Assembly (NCBI GenBank): GCA_023101885.1
Contig: JALPQD010000207.1
Span: forward strand, 3,027,341 to 3,091,340
Source: Typhlomys cinereus
Taxonomy: Eukaryota > Chordata > Mammalia > Rodentia > Platacanthomyidae
Direction of reading: 5' to 3'
DNA length: 64,000 nt
This document shows, one piece after another, positions 1 through 10,116 of the stretch. Both the position numbers and the translations under genes were made by a program. Each line of letters opens with the position of its first letter. The first letter of the stretch is position 1. Below the pieces are notes generated by a model. The model did no database searches, had not been told where the DNA came from, and saw only the letters and a list, made by a program, of their open reading frames with translations.

Positions 1-2588
1 GGCTCGACCCCTGGGCTCTGGGTTCAGGGGGCAATCTTCCTCTAGTGGAAATTTCCATGGTTGAGACATAGGCCACACAAAAGCTTCCTGTGCTTGCAAC
101 CATCTCAAAGCACCCAGTCTGGTCATATACAAAGCATCTTTTTCATCTCTTCCCTGTCGGAAGGGGTCCTGGGTTGTCTGCTTGGGAGTGCCTGTTAATT
201 TTCTACCTATCTTCTTAGGCAAATGTCAAGTTTTGATTTCTTTGTTTTGTGGCTCTTTCTTCTTTTCTTTCTTTTCTCCACATTAAGTCTTAGATCATTT
301 GTCCTTTTTAAAATTCCTTAAAATGGTTTAGAAATAAGTTTAAAAGGGGTTATCTCTTGGCTAAGATGTAAACAAGACATGTCCGAGAATATACTACACA
401 TTGACCCTCTTTTTAGGTTGGTAGGACTAAGCATTTGTATTTTTTAGCTAGTCCCTGGACACAGGAAGGGGAAATCTCTCCTTTGGCTTCAGTTTAGTGG
501 ACCTGGACTTGGGGAAAGGATGCATGGCTCATCAGAGTTTTGTTAAGCACTATATAAACCCAGCGATTAGATTCTAATCCGAACCCACTCTAGATTGTAT
601 GTTATCACCATGGAAACACAGAACTGGCCCAATCGAATCCCATGGCTTCAAGGGATCCCATTGTGGGGAGCACAGGTGTAATAGGTTCCCCACCTCAGGC
701 CTACATTCACTCACACATTTACACAGAGGTTAAGACATTTTCCCCAGATTTTAAAAGTGACCTTTTCCTCCCCCCTCCCAGGAAAAGCCGGCTCGCTTTA
801 CTGTGAGATCCAGGATTCAAGTTATAGCCAATACGGCATCTGGTGGGCGTGGCCTCTGCTCCCCCCCCCAGCAGAGCCCTGTTTGGGCGGCTGCAGGCCC
901 TAGTCTCAGACCTTCCCTAGGGCCAAAAGAGTGATAGGCACACTCCGATCATGGCCCCATGGATAAGTTTCCTGTTGTCCTTGAGAAGTTGGAATTCTAT
1001 GAGTAACCAAATTCCTGCTTAATCAAGACAGACAATTGAAATACATTTAAATATGTGAAGCTTAATTTTTAATCTCCAACCCCCGAGGCTCAATGTCTTC
1101 TCTATACCACGGAAGAAGCATAATGTATAACATTTTTTTAAATCACCATCTCCAATTCTTAATCTTTTTTTAAACCCAACATTCCATAAACCTTTATAGC
1201 ATACCTTAACATCCTTTTAAGCAATCAACTCAAACCTCCTGTACACATTTTAATTTTTAAGTAAGATTTTTATCCTATAAACCTTATTTTAAACCTTTTA
1301 TACATTTAACTACCATACTTTTTTTAATACTTTCTTTATCCTCCTTGATGGTTTCCTGTTGTTTTAACATTAGATATCCTATAAGAAAAGTCCTTTAATA
1401 TAGGTATTAACAGTAGACCCCATCTTAAAAATCACTGTATTTGAATTAAATTTGTAAGATTGTAACAGAACACAGGAGTACACTTGGAATTAGGAACCAG
1501 ATTTTTTCCCAAGGAAGGGAGCTTATAATTTTTCAGAAATCAGTTTTTCTTTTCGGCTGTTAGATATGTTAACATTACACATGTGAAAGCAAACTTTCAG
1601 GTAAAAACACAATATCATCTCCTGTGAAGCTTCATAAAAATCAAGATATTTTAATCAATATGTACTCAAGCCTTATGATGTTTATATTTAAGTGTGCATG
1701 TGCATTTAAATTGGGTATGCCAAATAATGAACAAAGTCAAAACCAAAATGTGATTATAAGCACACAATAAAATCTAAGGTGGTCACAACTGTTATTATGA
1801 AACATAAAACACACATATTTTATAGGAAATTCAAATAGCTAAACAAGTCTTTCTAAACATCCCAAGTTTCCCAGTCTATCCTTCCGGGGGGCCAAGCCGT
1901 ATGGGATAGGTTTCTGTGAAGGCGCATGGAAGGTGGTTTTTTTCTGAACCGTTCCACCCCCTTTTCCCTTGACGAAGGGAACCGCCAGGCAATCTCTTTT
2001 CCAGCAGCCACTTTCCCATGCTGGTCTGTGCACGCAACCTCATTCCCCTGCTGGGACTAGCGGGCAGCTCTGCCCGCAGCCCTGTGTTCTGCTCCCAAAC
2101 ATTTTGTATTCAATGGCCTCCCCGCGTGCCGCTTCCCCGCCACGCGCCACCACCACCATGTTTGTACGAAGCTCCGCCCCAAAGCGTGCTGGTTCGCTGG
2201 TGCCGCCGGTGCGCCATTTGTCTGCACGCCTTAGAGACAGCAGCTCTGTGCCCCATTTCCGGTGTGCAGACAGTGCTGGGGTACCATTCTCTAAATGGCA
2301 GACATGCCCACCATCCCCATGGTTTCCTGCACCCTGCCATGGCCCAGCGGAATCCTCTCCCTGCCCGGGCTTGGTGGTTCCACATGCTTTCCCTGTCCAG
2401 CCCCGGCTCTGCGGTCTCGAGGCTTCCCTCCCCTTCCCTTCAGTCTGCTCCACCTGTGGGCACTGGATTGGATTAGGAAGGAAAGCTTTCTTGAGTGTGG
2501 CCACCACGGAATGAAAATCCAAAGAAGAGGATATCTTAAGACATTTTTCCTGCTCTCTGGCTATATTCTCTATCTTATTCCACGTGTC

Positions 2589-2750
2589 CTATGAGTAAAT
2601 GTTGGACGTTTGGGCAAACAGAGCCAAATCATGGGCTGATTTCCACACCTCGGTAATGCGGAGCTCTGGGATTTCAAAACCATGATTTTTTAATATGTAT
2701 CTCAGCACTAATGGTACTGGGTCAATAACCTTGTAAGATGCGTTCCCCAT
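2589..2750 (-). pseudogene. Broken gag 5' end of the endogenous retrovirus
   Basis: A minus-strand frame opens with an ATG at 2750 that is followed by Gly (Met-Gly, the usual N-myristoylation start of retroviral Gag matrix proteins). It lies 60 bp downstream of the primer binding site and stops after 53 residues. Its position and N-terminal glycine fit the start of a matrix domain. It is far too short to be a working Gag, and the frame does not continue as a recognisable capsid. An upstream in-frame ATG at 2855 lies inside the LTR/leader and is unlikely to be the start. I treat it as a remnant. Confidence 0.55.
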
Positions 2751-2809
2751 ACTCAGAGTCAAAAACCTACCTTGAGACCCCTGATTAGCTTTTGTCCGTT
2801 TTAGGAATT

Positions 2810-2827
2810 GCCCCATGTTGGGCACCA
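2810..2827 (-). other. Retroviral primer binding site, lysine-tRNA type
   Basis: The minus strand reads TGGTGCCCAACATGGGGC. It differs at about two positions from the tRNA-Lys(1,2) primer binding site known from several betaretrovirus-like elements. It starts three bases inside the LTR end at 2831, the expected place. This is the strongest single piece of evidence that the flanking sequence is a 5' LTR. Confidence 0.85.
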
Positions 2828-2830
2828 GTT

Positions 2831-3275
2831 TGTAGAGTCCACTCACCCCCGGCATGGCATGTCTCTACCCATTCACACACTCATTCACACGATTGCACAG
2901 CTCCTGGTTGTGAGGACGAAGAAAGGCAGGTTCCGGCCATCCCCGCCTCCGCCTCAGTCTCCCAGAGACTCGGCCATGGGACGGAGAGTTTGTCAGAAGC
3001 AAATCTCAGTTTATTGAGGGAAACAAAGGAGCTTATACAGACAAAAGACCAAAAGGCGCCAAATGGGCACCCAACTGTGTCAAAGGTTAACATAACCTTC
3101 AGGTACCACAGGTGAACTCCAACGTCATTCAGCACAGAAGGCAGGCCAATATCTGGAAGCCAATTAGGGCTCTCTGTAATGTGATCAGGTTATGCCCAGA
3201 ACACTAGCCCTCAGCGCCATCTTTAGTCCCATGTGCTCAGTCATGCCCTGGGGCAAAAACTGGGTGGGCCCAACA
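2831..3275 (-). mobile_element. 5' LTR of IAP-like class II endogenous retrovirus
   Basis: The 445-bp LTR reads TG...CA on the minus strand (TGTTGGG at 3275, CTACA at 2831). Its 5' part carries AAGATGGCGCTGA, a motif characteristic of rodent IAP-type LTRs. A TATAAG box (3032-3037) and an AATAAA signal (3010-3015) lie in the expected order, and a lysine-tRNA primer binding site follows. Several CpGs remain, suggesting moderate age. Its partner LTR lies left of the window, so LTR-LTR divergence cannot be used for dating here. Confidence 0.8.
3010..3037 (-). promoter_or_regulatory. LTR TATA-like box and polyadenylation signal
   Basis: On the minus strand TATAAG (3037-3032) is followed 16 bp later by AATAAA (3015-3010). 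This close TATA to polyA-signal spacing is known in some class II LTRs, where the polyA signal lies around the U3/R boundary. Only the motifs are seen; activity is not implied. Confidence 0.55.
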
Positions 3276-3519
3276 GGACAGGAAGTTGACTTTCTATAGG
3301 CCCTACCTATCTTCTAAGTATATGTGTTTCTTTCTCTCTTTTACATCTCGAGTCTCAGAGTAGACCTTGGATTGAGATTTCTGTGCAGTGCTGGAATGGT
3401 TTAGACTTCAGGGATGATGTTCGAGCAAGTAAAAGCATTTTGAATTGTGAGAAGGTGGTGGACCTTTGTGGGAGAGAGCAGAATGTGGCAGTGTAGACCT
3501 GGACTGCCTCGCAGAGGTG

Positions 3520-3818
3520 AATTCTTAAAGGTCTGGCAATTTGGGGAGGAAGTGGGATATTTAGGGGATGGGGTCTCCTATGATGACTTTAGGTCCTCAA
3601 TGGTGTGCCCCTAAAGGAGATCATGGATCCCTGACTCTTCTGTCTTATTTCTTAGCTCCTGGTTATAAAGAAGACAGTTTTCTCTGCCACATAGTCACCA
3701 CCATTGGCAAAACCAAGTGCTCTGCTTAGAATGGATGGTAACCTCAAAATAAACCTTTTCTCTTTTTAAATAAGTTTTTTCAGGTATTCTGTTGAGTGAA
3801 TAAAAGCTGACTAATACA
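3520..3818 (+). mobile_element. MaLR LTR (MLT1-like), 3' part
   Basis: The segment ends in AAATAAACC, a T-rich stretch and then GCTGACTAATACA. This is the typical 3' end of mammalian MLT1/MST-type LTRs, which terminate in ...CTAATACA. Preceding text (GGTGTGCCCCTAAAGGAGA, TCTGCCACATAGTC) also fits that group. The 5' boundary is uncertain, and 3350-3520 may be related internal sequence. Confidence 0.6.
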
Positions 3819-3833
3819 TGAACACTAAAAATC

Positions 3834-4042
3834 CTGGGCATTGGTTTATTTTTATTTTAATTTTTTTCCACTCATACAAACTTAACAGGTACACCGGTAC
3901 CCCCCTCCTTCCAACCCCCTATCCCCCTGTGTCCCCTTGCCCTCCCCCTCCCCACCCCATCCCCCAGTGCCTCCCCCTGCCATCCCCCGAGCATCCTTTA
4001 ATGGGCATGCCAAACTCCTCTCCGATGACTGGGCATTGGTTT
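3834..4042 (-). mobile_element. 181-bp L1 3' end with perfect 14-bp target-site duplications
   Basis: The direct repeats CTGGGCATTGGTTT at 3834-3847 and 4029-4042 flank an inserted 181 bp (3848-4028). On the minus strand the insert is the last part of the same L1 3' UTR seen at 15.2-15.8, 29.7-30.2 and 62.6-63.2 kb: CTCGGGGG-like start, long G-rich/polypurine tract, then an A-rich tail. It is a severely 5'-truncated, clean target-primed insertion, and probably young given identical duplications. Confidence 0.85.
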
Positions 4043-4307
4043 TTAAGTTCTTGTGATTTTTTAAAATTTTTCTATTCTAAAATACAAGTTTCCCCTTTTG
4101 AGCCACATGCACCAAAGGTGTTATGAAACAGAATTTGGTAACTGGCTTTCCTCTCCCTGTTAGGCAACAAAGTCTTCTGCTTGTTTTATTTAGTCTCCTT
4201 TTTAAAGCTTCATACTTTAAAATCTTCCCATTCCTGATAGTGAGTCTTCTTACACATGTGTATGGCTTCTGTGAGCTACAAATGTGTGTGTAGATGTGTG
4301 AGTGGAG

Positions 4308-4384
4308 GATGAGGCCATAGCTCAGTGACAGAGTGCTTGCCTAGCTGGGGGAGAGGCCCCAGGTACTATCACTACTGCTGGGCA
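4308..4384 (+). mobile_element. ID-family SINE (tRNA-Ala/BC1-like)
   Basis: A tRNA-like head reads GAGGCCATAGCTCAGTGACA, GAGTGCTTGCCTAGC and then GAGGCCCCAGG, with A-box and B-box-like parts. This matches rodent ID elements. It is diverged and lacks a long poly-A tail. Confidence 0.6.
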
Positions 4385-4442
4385 GGGGGTGGGGGAGTGG
4401 ACAGGGGGGAGAAAAGAAATGCAAGTGGTTGACTTACCTTCC

Positions 4443-5225
4443 TTCTATTTTTGTAGATGTTTCTACATTTGAAAGTTGAGGAAGTGGAGAAACAAACTAA
4501 ATGTCTTAAATATAAAAGAAGGGAAGCTATTTTTTACCCAGGAAACTGTGCATTATCAAAAAACTGGATTCCTAGAACTGCACAGGGTGGAATATGTCCT
4601 TGAGATTTTGAGACTGATATCTGAATGTTATGAGAGTAAAAGAATCTTGTAGACGCTTTTTATCTTTATTTCTGTCTGCACGCCAGCCTTATTTATGATA
4701 GACTCTGATACCTTCTGTGAATTCATGGATCCCTACATAGCTCAAGCGTCTGTAGAGAAATCTTTACTTTCAGATACATCCAGAGATGCCCTAAATCAAA
4801 TTTCCCACAGAAATACCTTGATAAGGCACCTTGGAGTGGGTTGATACCCCTATCTGCTTAGATGTGACTAGTGAGATGTGACCCCAGGGCACCAGGGATG
4901 CGTTCTTAAGGAGTGGTTAGTTCTCAGAGAGACAGGGCCATGCTGAACTGTGACATCCACAGATGCGTGGAGCATTGTTCTGTTTCTCTCTCTTCCTCTC
5001 TCCCACTCTCTCTCATTTCCCACTGTTCTGAGAGTTTCTAAGGCATCTCGTGCCTATGCCTGGGTTCATTGACAGTGCCTACATAGTATTGTTACTTTCC
5101 TTATAATGACATTATAATGACATGAAGCCAGGCCACTCTCTTATGAGCAACATGATGATGTTTGCCTTCAGCACAAGAATGTAAGAGTTGAGGATGGAGG
5201 GAGGTAATTCAGACAGTAGGTGCTG
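4443..5225. other. No recognised feature
   Basis: AT-rich, low-CpG sequence with only a short CT-rich run near 4985-5020. I see no exon, RNA gene or clear repeat family. Confidence 0.4.
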
Positions 5226-5610
5226 CTCAAGTCAGGGTCATGGCACCCAAGAACTCAATGCAACAATGTCTGCTTCCACTAGCCCTGTGCAACAGATGGG
5301 CTAGCAACACTACAATGGAACAGAGAGGATCCAGTCAGACTTGATGCCACCTATATAGGATGGTGCTTGACAGAAAAGATGGGGAGTTTCTATATTTTAT
5401 AATCTACCAAGTGGTGGGTCATTCATGCCCTGATAGGTGCACAAGCACTAATTAGGGTAGGCATCCCAAGGGAACCCAGTGCACATGTAAGGGAGATGTG
5501 GGAGAAGGAGGCAAATGGATGTGAGGGGAGAATGGGAAGGGTGGGGGTAGGTAATGGATATGAAAACTTTTAAGTTCATGATTCACACAATTTAAAAATA
5601 AGTTAAAGCA
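5226..5610 (+). mobile_element. Old L1 3' UTR fragment
   Basis: A G-rich purine stretch (GGGAGATGTGGGAGAAGGAGG and following, 5490-5560) leads to a diverged A-rich end near 5600. The layout resembles the 3' UTR of old rodent L1 (Lx-like): GCACTAATTAGG, then a polypurine tract, then a short AT-rich tail. No target duplication is obvious. Confidence 0.5.
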
Positions 5611-5649
5611 AAATCAAGTTCATCTGAAGAAATATGACCTGAAAGTGTC

Positions 5650-6630
5650 AGCCCCGTTAGAGGAGCACACGCTGCCACTCCCTGCCCTTGCAGAGCACAC
5701 ACTGCCACCCAGCCCCCTGCCCCAGAAGGGCACACAGTGTGCCTACCACCTAGGAGGAGTACACTGCCACTCCCTGCCCCCTACAAAGCACACACTGTGC
5801 TTCAGCCCCCTACCCCAGTGGAGCACACATTGTGCCCCCCCACCCCCAGCAGAGCACACACTGTGCACCCCACACCAGCAGAGCACACACTGTGCACCCC
5901 ACACCAGCAGAGCACACACTGTGCACCCCACACCCCCTAGCAGAGCACACACTGTGCACCCCCACACCAGCAGAGCACACACTGTGCACCCCCACACCAG
6001 CAGAGCACACACTGTGCACCCCCACACCAGCAGAGCACACACTGTGCACCCCCACACCAGCAGAGCACACACTGTGCACCCCACACCAGCAGAGCACACA
6101 CTGTGCACCCCACACCAGCAGAGCACACACTGTGCACCCCACACCAGCAGAGCACACACTGTGCACCCCACACCCCCTAGCAGAGCACACACTGTGCACC
6201 CCCACACCAGCAGAGCACACACTGTGCACCCTCCCACCCCCCAACAGAGCACACACTGTGCACCCTCCCACCCCCCGGCAGAGCACACACTGTGCACTCC
6301 CCACACCAGCAGAGCACACACTGTGCACCCCACACCAGCAGAGCACACACTGTGCACCCCCACACCAGCAGAGCACACACTGTGCACCCCACACTAGCAG
6401 AGCACACACTGTGCACCCCACACCAGCAGAGCACACACTGTGCATCCCCACACCAGCAGAGCACACACTGTGCACCCTCCCACCCCCCAGCAGAGCACAC
6501 ACTGTGCACCCCCACACCAGCAGAGCATACACTGTGCACCCCCACACCAGCAGAGCACACACTGTGCACTCCCACACTTGAGCGAAGCACACACTACACC
6601 TCCCGCCCCAGTGGAAGCACACACTCTGCC
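5650..6630 (+). repeat. GC-rich minisatellite, ~30-bp unit, about 32 copies
   Basis: The core AGAGCACACACTGTGCACC is repeated with unit lengths of 29, 30, 33 and 34 bp, differing only in the C-rich spacer. Outer units (5650-5830 and 6570-6630) are diverged, inner ones nearly identical, as expected when arrays turn over from the centre. Each unit holds a small inverted repeat, GCACA-CAC-TGTGC. Positions 5848-5991 and 6088-6231 are identical at a 240-bp offset, a higher-order duplication. The array lacks stop codons in several frames on both strands (up to 291 codons), which comes from unit composition and is not evidence of a gene. Confidence 0.95.
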
Positions 6631-7055
6631 TCCTGCTTAAGTCTCTGGTTAGCCATCTTCTGCTCTGCGAGGCCACGCCCTCCAACTCCTCTCTTCGGCA
6701 GTTCCTCAGTCCCGCTGTATTTCATGACTTCCGCCTCACCTTCTGTGTTTTCTCTGCAGCGCTTCCTATTTACTGATGTATTCGGCTTCTATGCTCATCT
6801 CCTCTCATCAGAAGGAAAGCTCTCCTTTATACACTTGTGCCAGGAATGTACATTGGCCCCAGCTACCATGAGTATGTGTATGAGAACTAAAAATTGCTAC
6901 ATGACCCAGTTATGCCACTTCTGGGCACACACCCAGGGGGCTGTAAGTGGACATGCCACCGACACATTTGCACATCCCTGTGGGGAGGAAGGGAAAACTA
7001 AAGAGACAGCATCACAGCCGCTAAGCTTCGTTGTCTTGGCTTCACCTTCCCCATC
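6631..7055. other. Unique sequence right of the minisatellite
   Basis: The stretch 6650-6790 is moderately GC-rich with scattered CpGs and a pyrimidine run before CTGCAG. It then becomes ordinary AT-richer sequence. No exon or repeat is recognised. Confidence 0.3.
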
Positions 7056-7059
7056 GCTG

Positions 7060-7340
7060 ATGTGAACATAGGAGCAAAACAGTTGAGGGGAGCAAGGGTC
7101 TTATTAATGAAAGCTAAAAGGGTGTATGCTTTAGACTTGTCAGTCTGTCACATACTACCAATTCCCTCTCCATCTTATTCACCTGCCGAGAAAATGGTTC
7201 TGCCAACTATGGGCTGCGTCTTCCCATGCTATTTAGATAATCTACAGATTTGTTCAGGTACTTGCCTCAACTACATAATTACTCATAAGTGTGCCAAAAG
7301 TCTCAACTCTTGTAGTCAACCTGACATCTAACTGCCACAA
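7060..7340 (-). mobile_element. Ancient copy of the ~420-bp LTR family
   Basis: Segments such as TTATTCACCTGCC, ACTATGGGCTGCGTCTTCCC, TAGATAATCTACAG and TGTGCCAAAAGTCTCAACTC align in order with LTRs at 18605, 36896 and 45222. It is much more diverged and lacks one end, so it is an early member of the family. Confidence 0.55.
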
Positions 7341-8875
7341 TGGTCAAATTATGAATTTGTCTGTGTGAAATCCAAACTTATGTGCAACAAGTATATGCCC
7401 ATTAAAATGTAGAAAGGAGATTATACAAGCATAAATTTTTTTGTATTGATATTTTTATCGTCAGTGCTTTGGACAGCATCTAATAAATAAGAGAGGCTCA
7501 ACAGCAATCTATTGGATCAGTGAATTAGTATTGAATTAGTAATAAGGGACTAGAGAAGTGTTTGGTTGATTGATATTCATCAATGATATCGAGCTGAGCT
7601 CATTAGTCAATGTGTCATCCCATTATAGATCCTGTAGAGAGTGTATCCTGCTCATTCACTGCTTACTGTGGCAAATGCAAAAAATGACATTCCTTAGCAG
7701 GCCACATCATCTTGACATTGACATGTTGTGTGCCCTGGAGACTGAAGGACTCCTGCATTTGGTAGCTCAGATTGAGTGTGTCTCCATGGGGCCTTCCTTC
7801 TATTGTTGTATCATAAGATCTTAGAGATGTCTTGTATGTGATTCTAGTTTTCACACTGATTTGCTATTATTCTATACCATGGAGCAATTACTACCCATTT
7901 CTGGGCCAGTTTTGGAACTTGGGGAGTAACAGGCTGCATGTGATGCTTTGCAGATCCCCCCTGAATCTTCCTTAGTTCTCTGCACTTGCAAACACTTGAG
8001 AGATTAGTCAACAGTTAGTCAGCACTTGAGAGATCACTGCCCAGGAGTCTTGGGTTCAGAAAACCTTGAAAAGTCTCAGACTTCTCCAATCTAATCTCCA
8101 TAGGATCAGTGTTCTCTCAGGGCATGATATTCATCCAACCAGAAGAGAATCACAATGGGGGGAGGCATTTCTACAAGGCACAATAATATCAGAACCTGGA
8201 TAAGCAAACCAGAAATAGTGCCAAGGGACCCTGCTCTCTTCTGTTTGCTCCCCACTTTGAAGTCTAGACCTGGAGTTTGGATCATTTGTCACTATATGTG
8301 AGTCAAACCTGTGATTAGTTCATCCTAGATCTCTGTGATTGTCTTGATTCCAGTCAAGGTAAGAAGAGCTGCTAGGCACTAGCAAGAGTTTTGAGAAAGT
8401 TCTGTCATATGCCTTGACCTTTCCTCATACTTCATCACATTCCTAGTCTATTCTGACTTCAAGATCTCATTTCATTCGGACTGTACACAACCAATGAGTC
8501 CATTTACCAAAACGTTTAACTGTGTTTAAAACATAACACCTCCATAATTGAACTCTCAGTCGTCCTGTGGTTTCCATTCTTCTTAACATTGCTCACAGCT
8601 TTTCCCGCCTTAGAGAATGGTATCACCATTTTCCTGGTTGTTTAGAAATTAAAGTCCTATACTCTAGGACTTAGTTTTAGTCAAGTCTTTTAATGCTGTC
8701 ATCAGAATGTGCTCTGAATTCATGCACTTTCCATCTTTCTCTTGTCCTGTAGTTCAAGATTCTATCACATTCTTTTCCTGGAATAGAGAGAAGTAGTCCC
8801 CTGAGTTATCAGCTATATTCCAATGGAAAATTCTTGAAGTTTCCACAGCTTTCAAGAATGTGAGTCAATCCCAGA
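7341..8875. other. Unique AT-rich sequence
   Basis: No coding frame or repeat family is recognised. A short internal duplication (ACTTGAGAGAT, about 7995 and 8022) is the only local structure noted. Confidence 0.35.
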
Positions 8876-8879
8876 TTCC

Positions 8880-9110
8880 CCTCCACAGTTTCCTTTCACA
8901 CTCTGGATAAAATACAAACTTTTTTTCTTCAGTTGCATCAATTTCCTTTGATGTTTTACAAATAGGTGGCTTTTCAGTGAGTTCTTATGTCCTGTGTTCT
9001 TCCTTTGCTCATGCTCTGTGCTTGGGATTTCCAGTCCTGATGTCACGGGTGGAAGTCTTCACCATCTCCTGGCTCAAATAGCACCTTGGATTGGCATTCC
9101 TCATACTGTC
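8880..9110 (+). mobile_element. Probable L2 LINE remnant
   Basis: The run CCTTTGCTCATGCTCTGTGC, TTGGGATTTCCAGTCC, then GTCTTCACCATCTCCTGGC and TCAAATAGCACCT follows the order of the L2 3' region (TTTGCACTTGCTGTTCCC ... TCAGCTCAAATGTCACCT). Divergence is high, as expected for this ancient family. Confidence 0.45.
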
Positions 9111-9815
9111 CAATTAGAAGTTGTCTGTTCCCACACCATACTCAGATTGTACATTCTATCTTGGGTCTAAAGGCAGTGTTTGTATACAAAGTTTCTTTTT
9201 TACAATCTACTATCTGGCTATAGAAGTTAAGAGCTATATGTATATTCTTTCTGTATTTCAGAGTTTCAGGATGAGTGCCTTGCATACAGCAGACACACTC
9301 CAAATATTTGAGGATAAAAGACAGAAAGAAATCACTGCAACACAACTCAATCAGAACACTCATTTATAGATGTAAGATATGACATCCAGCTTCAAGTGTA
9401 CTTCTGAAAGATAATTCCATGTTTTTTAATGGAAATTATAGAAAGGAAGAATAATTCTCATTAGTGGATCTATTATCACTAAAAAACACTAGACATTTTA
9501 GGAGATAGTATGCATTGGGATAGTCTATGCAGTAGATAATTGTGATGGACAGTAATTAACAAGTATGCATAGTAGTTATATTTCAAAGATAACCAGCCTA
9601 TTTTACAACGGAAATTATTGAAAATGTGAACAAAAGCTTTAGCTGGTAGAATTCAGCATCAAAAAAAGATTATTCTCAAAATCTTTCTCTCCTTTGTCAT
9701 TCTCAGAAAAACAAAAAGGCAGCTTAAAATAAATAAAATGTCATCCAACTTCCCCTCCAGCAAGCATGGTAGTTTAAAAAAAAAAAAAAAAAAAAAACTA
9801 ACCTAAGAACAAATG
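9111..9815. other. Unique AT-rich sequence with a poly-A run
   Basis: Nothing is recognised except an A run near 9776-9797, with no SINE head before it. Confidence 0.35.
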
Positions 9816-9819
9816 TGTC

Positions 9820-9965
9820 TCCAGCTCGAGCCAAATTGAACCAAATGCAAATTGGAGTCCCTTGCTAATAAACCAACTGGAATTGGAATGGCCTCTCAAT
9901 AAAATGTTGGCACACTTTCCATTGTAAGAAATATCGCTTGGAGGCACTGCAAGTACCAACTGGGG
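9820..9965. other. Non-repeat island with octamer motif
   Basis: Contains a perfect octamer ATGCAAAT at 9845-9852 (POU-factor site) and several CAATT/AATTGG motifs in a compact, non-repeat block. It is a possible conserved non-coding element, by composition only. Confidence 0.2.
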
Positions 9966-10071
9966 AGAAAGAAGAGAGGAGAGGGAGAAGGAGAAGGAGG
10001 AGGTCAGGGAAAGAGGGGGGAAGAGAGAGAGAGAGTGAGAGACACAGAGAGAGAGAAACACAGAGAGAGAG

Positions 10072-10110
<39 letters not shown>
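9966..10110 (+). repeat. Purine-rich (GA)n microsatellite
   Basis: An almost pure purine run: GAGG/AGGAG, then interrupted GAGAGACACAGA, then perfect (GA)n to about 10110. Open frames here on both strands are repeat translation. Confidence 0.9.

Positions 10111-10116
<6 letters not shown>

Larger units (their letters stand above)
1..2830 (-). mobile_element. Class II endogenous retrovirus, internal region (partial, left end outside window)
   Basis: Read on the minus strand, this follows an IAP-like 5' LTR (2831-3275), a primer binding site and a gag-like start, so it is the internal part of an ERVK-type provirus running off the left edge. No protease or reverse transcriptase frame of useful length is visible in 2.8 kb. 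The part at about 1980-2480 is GC- and CpG-rich with only short overlapping frames; 1000-1830 is AT-rich. This fits a deleted or non-autonomous element, in the way ETn elements relate to coding MusD proviruses. The 3' LTR is not in the window. That everything from 1 to 2588 belongs to one provirus is inference; unrelated insertions within it are possible. Confidence 0.6.

Noticed and set aside
766..790. C-rich run as the complement of a retroviral polypurine tract before a 3' LTR
   Set aside because: The sequence beyond it does not begin like the LTR at 2831-3275, so no 3' LTR is supported here.
5650..6630. CRISPR-like array of ~30-bp repeats
   Set aside because: Units are contiguous with no unique spacers, and the genome is mammalian.
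5645..6685. Long open frames (up to 291 codons) on both strands
   Set aside because: All lie in the minisatellite, whose units lack stop codons; the proteins are just the repeat translated in different frames.
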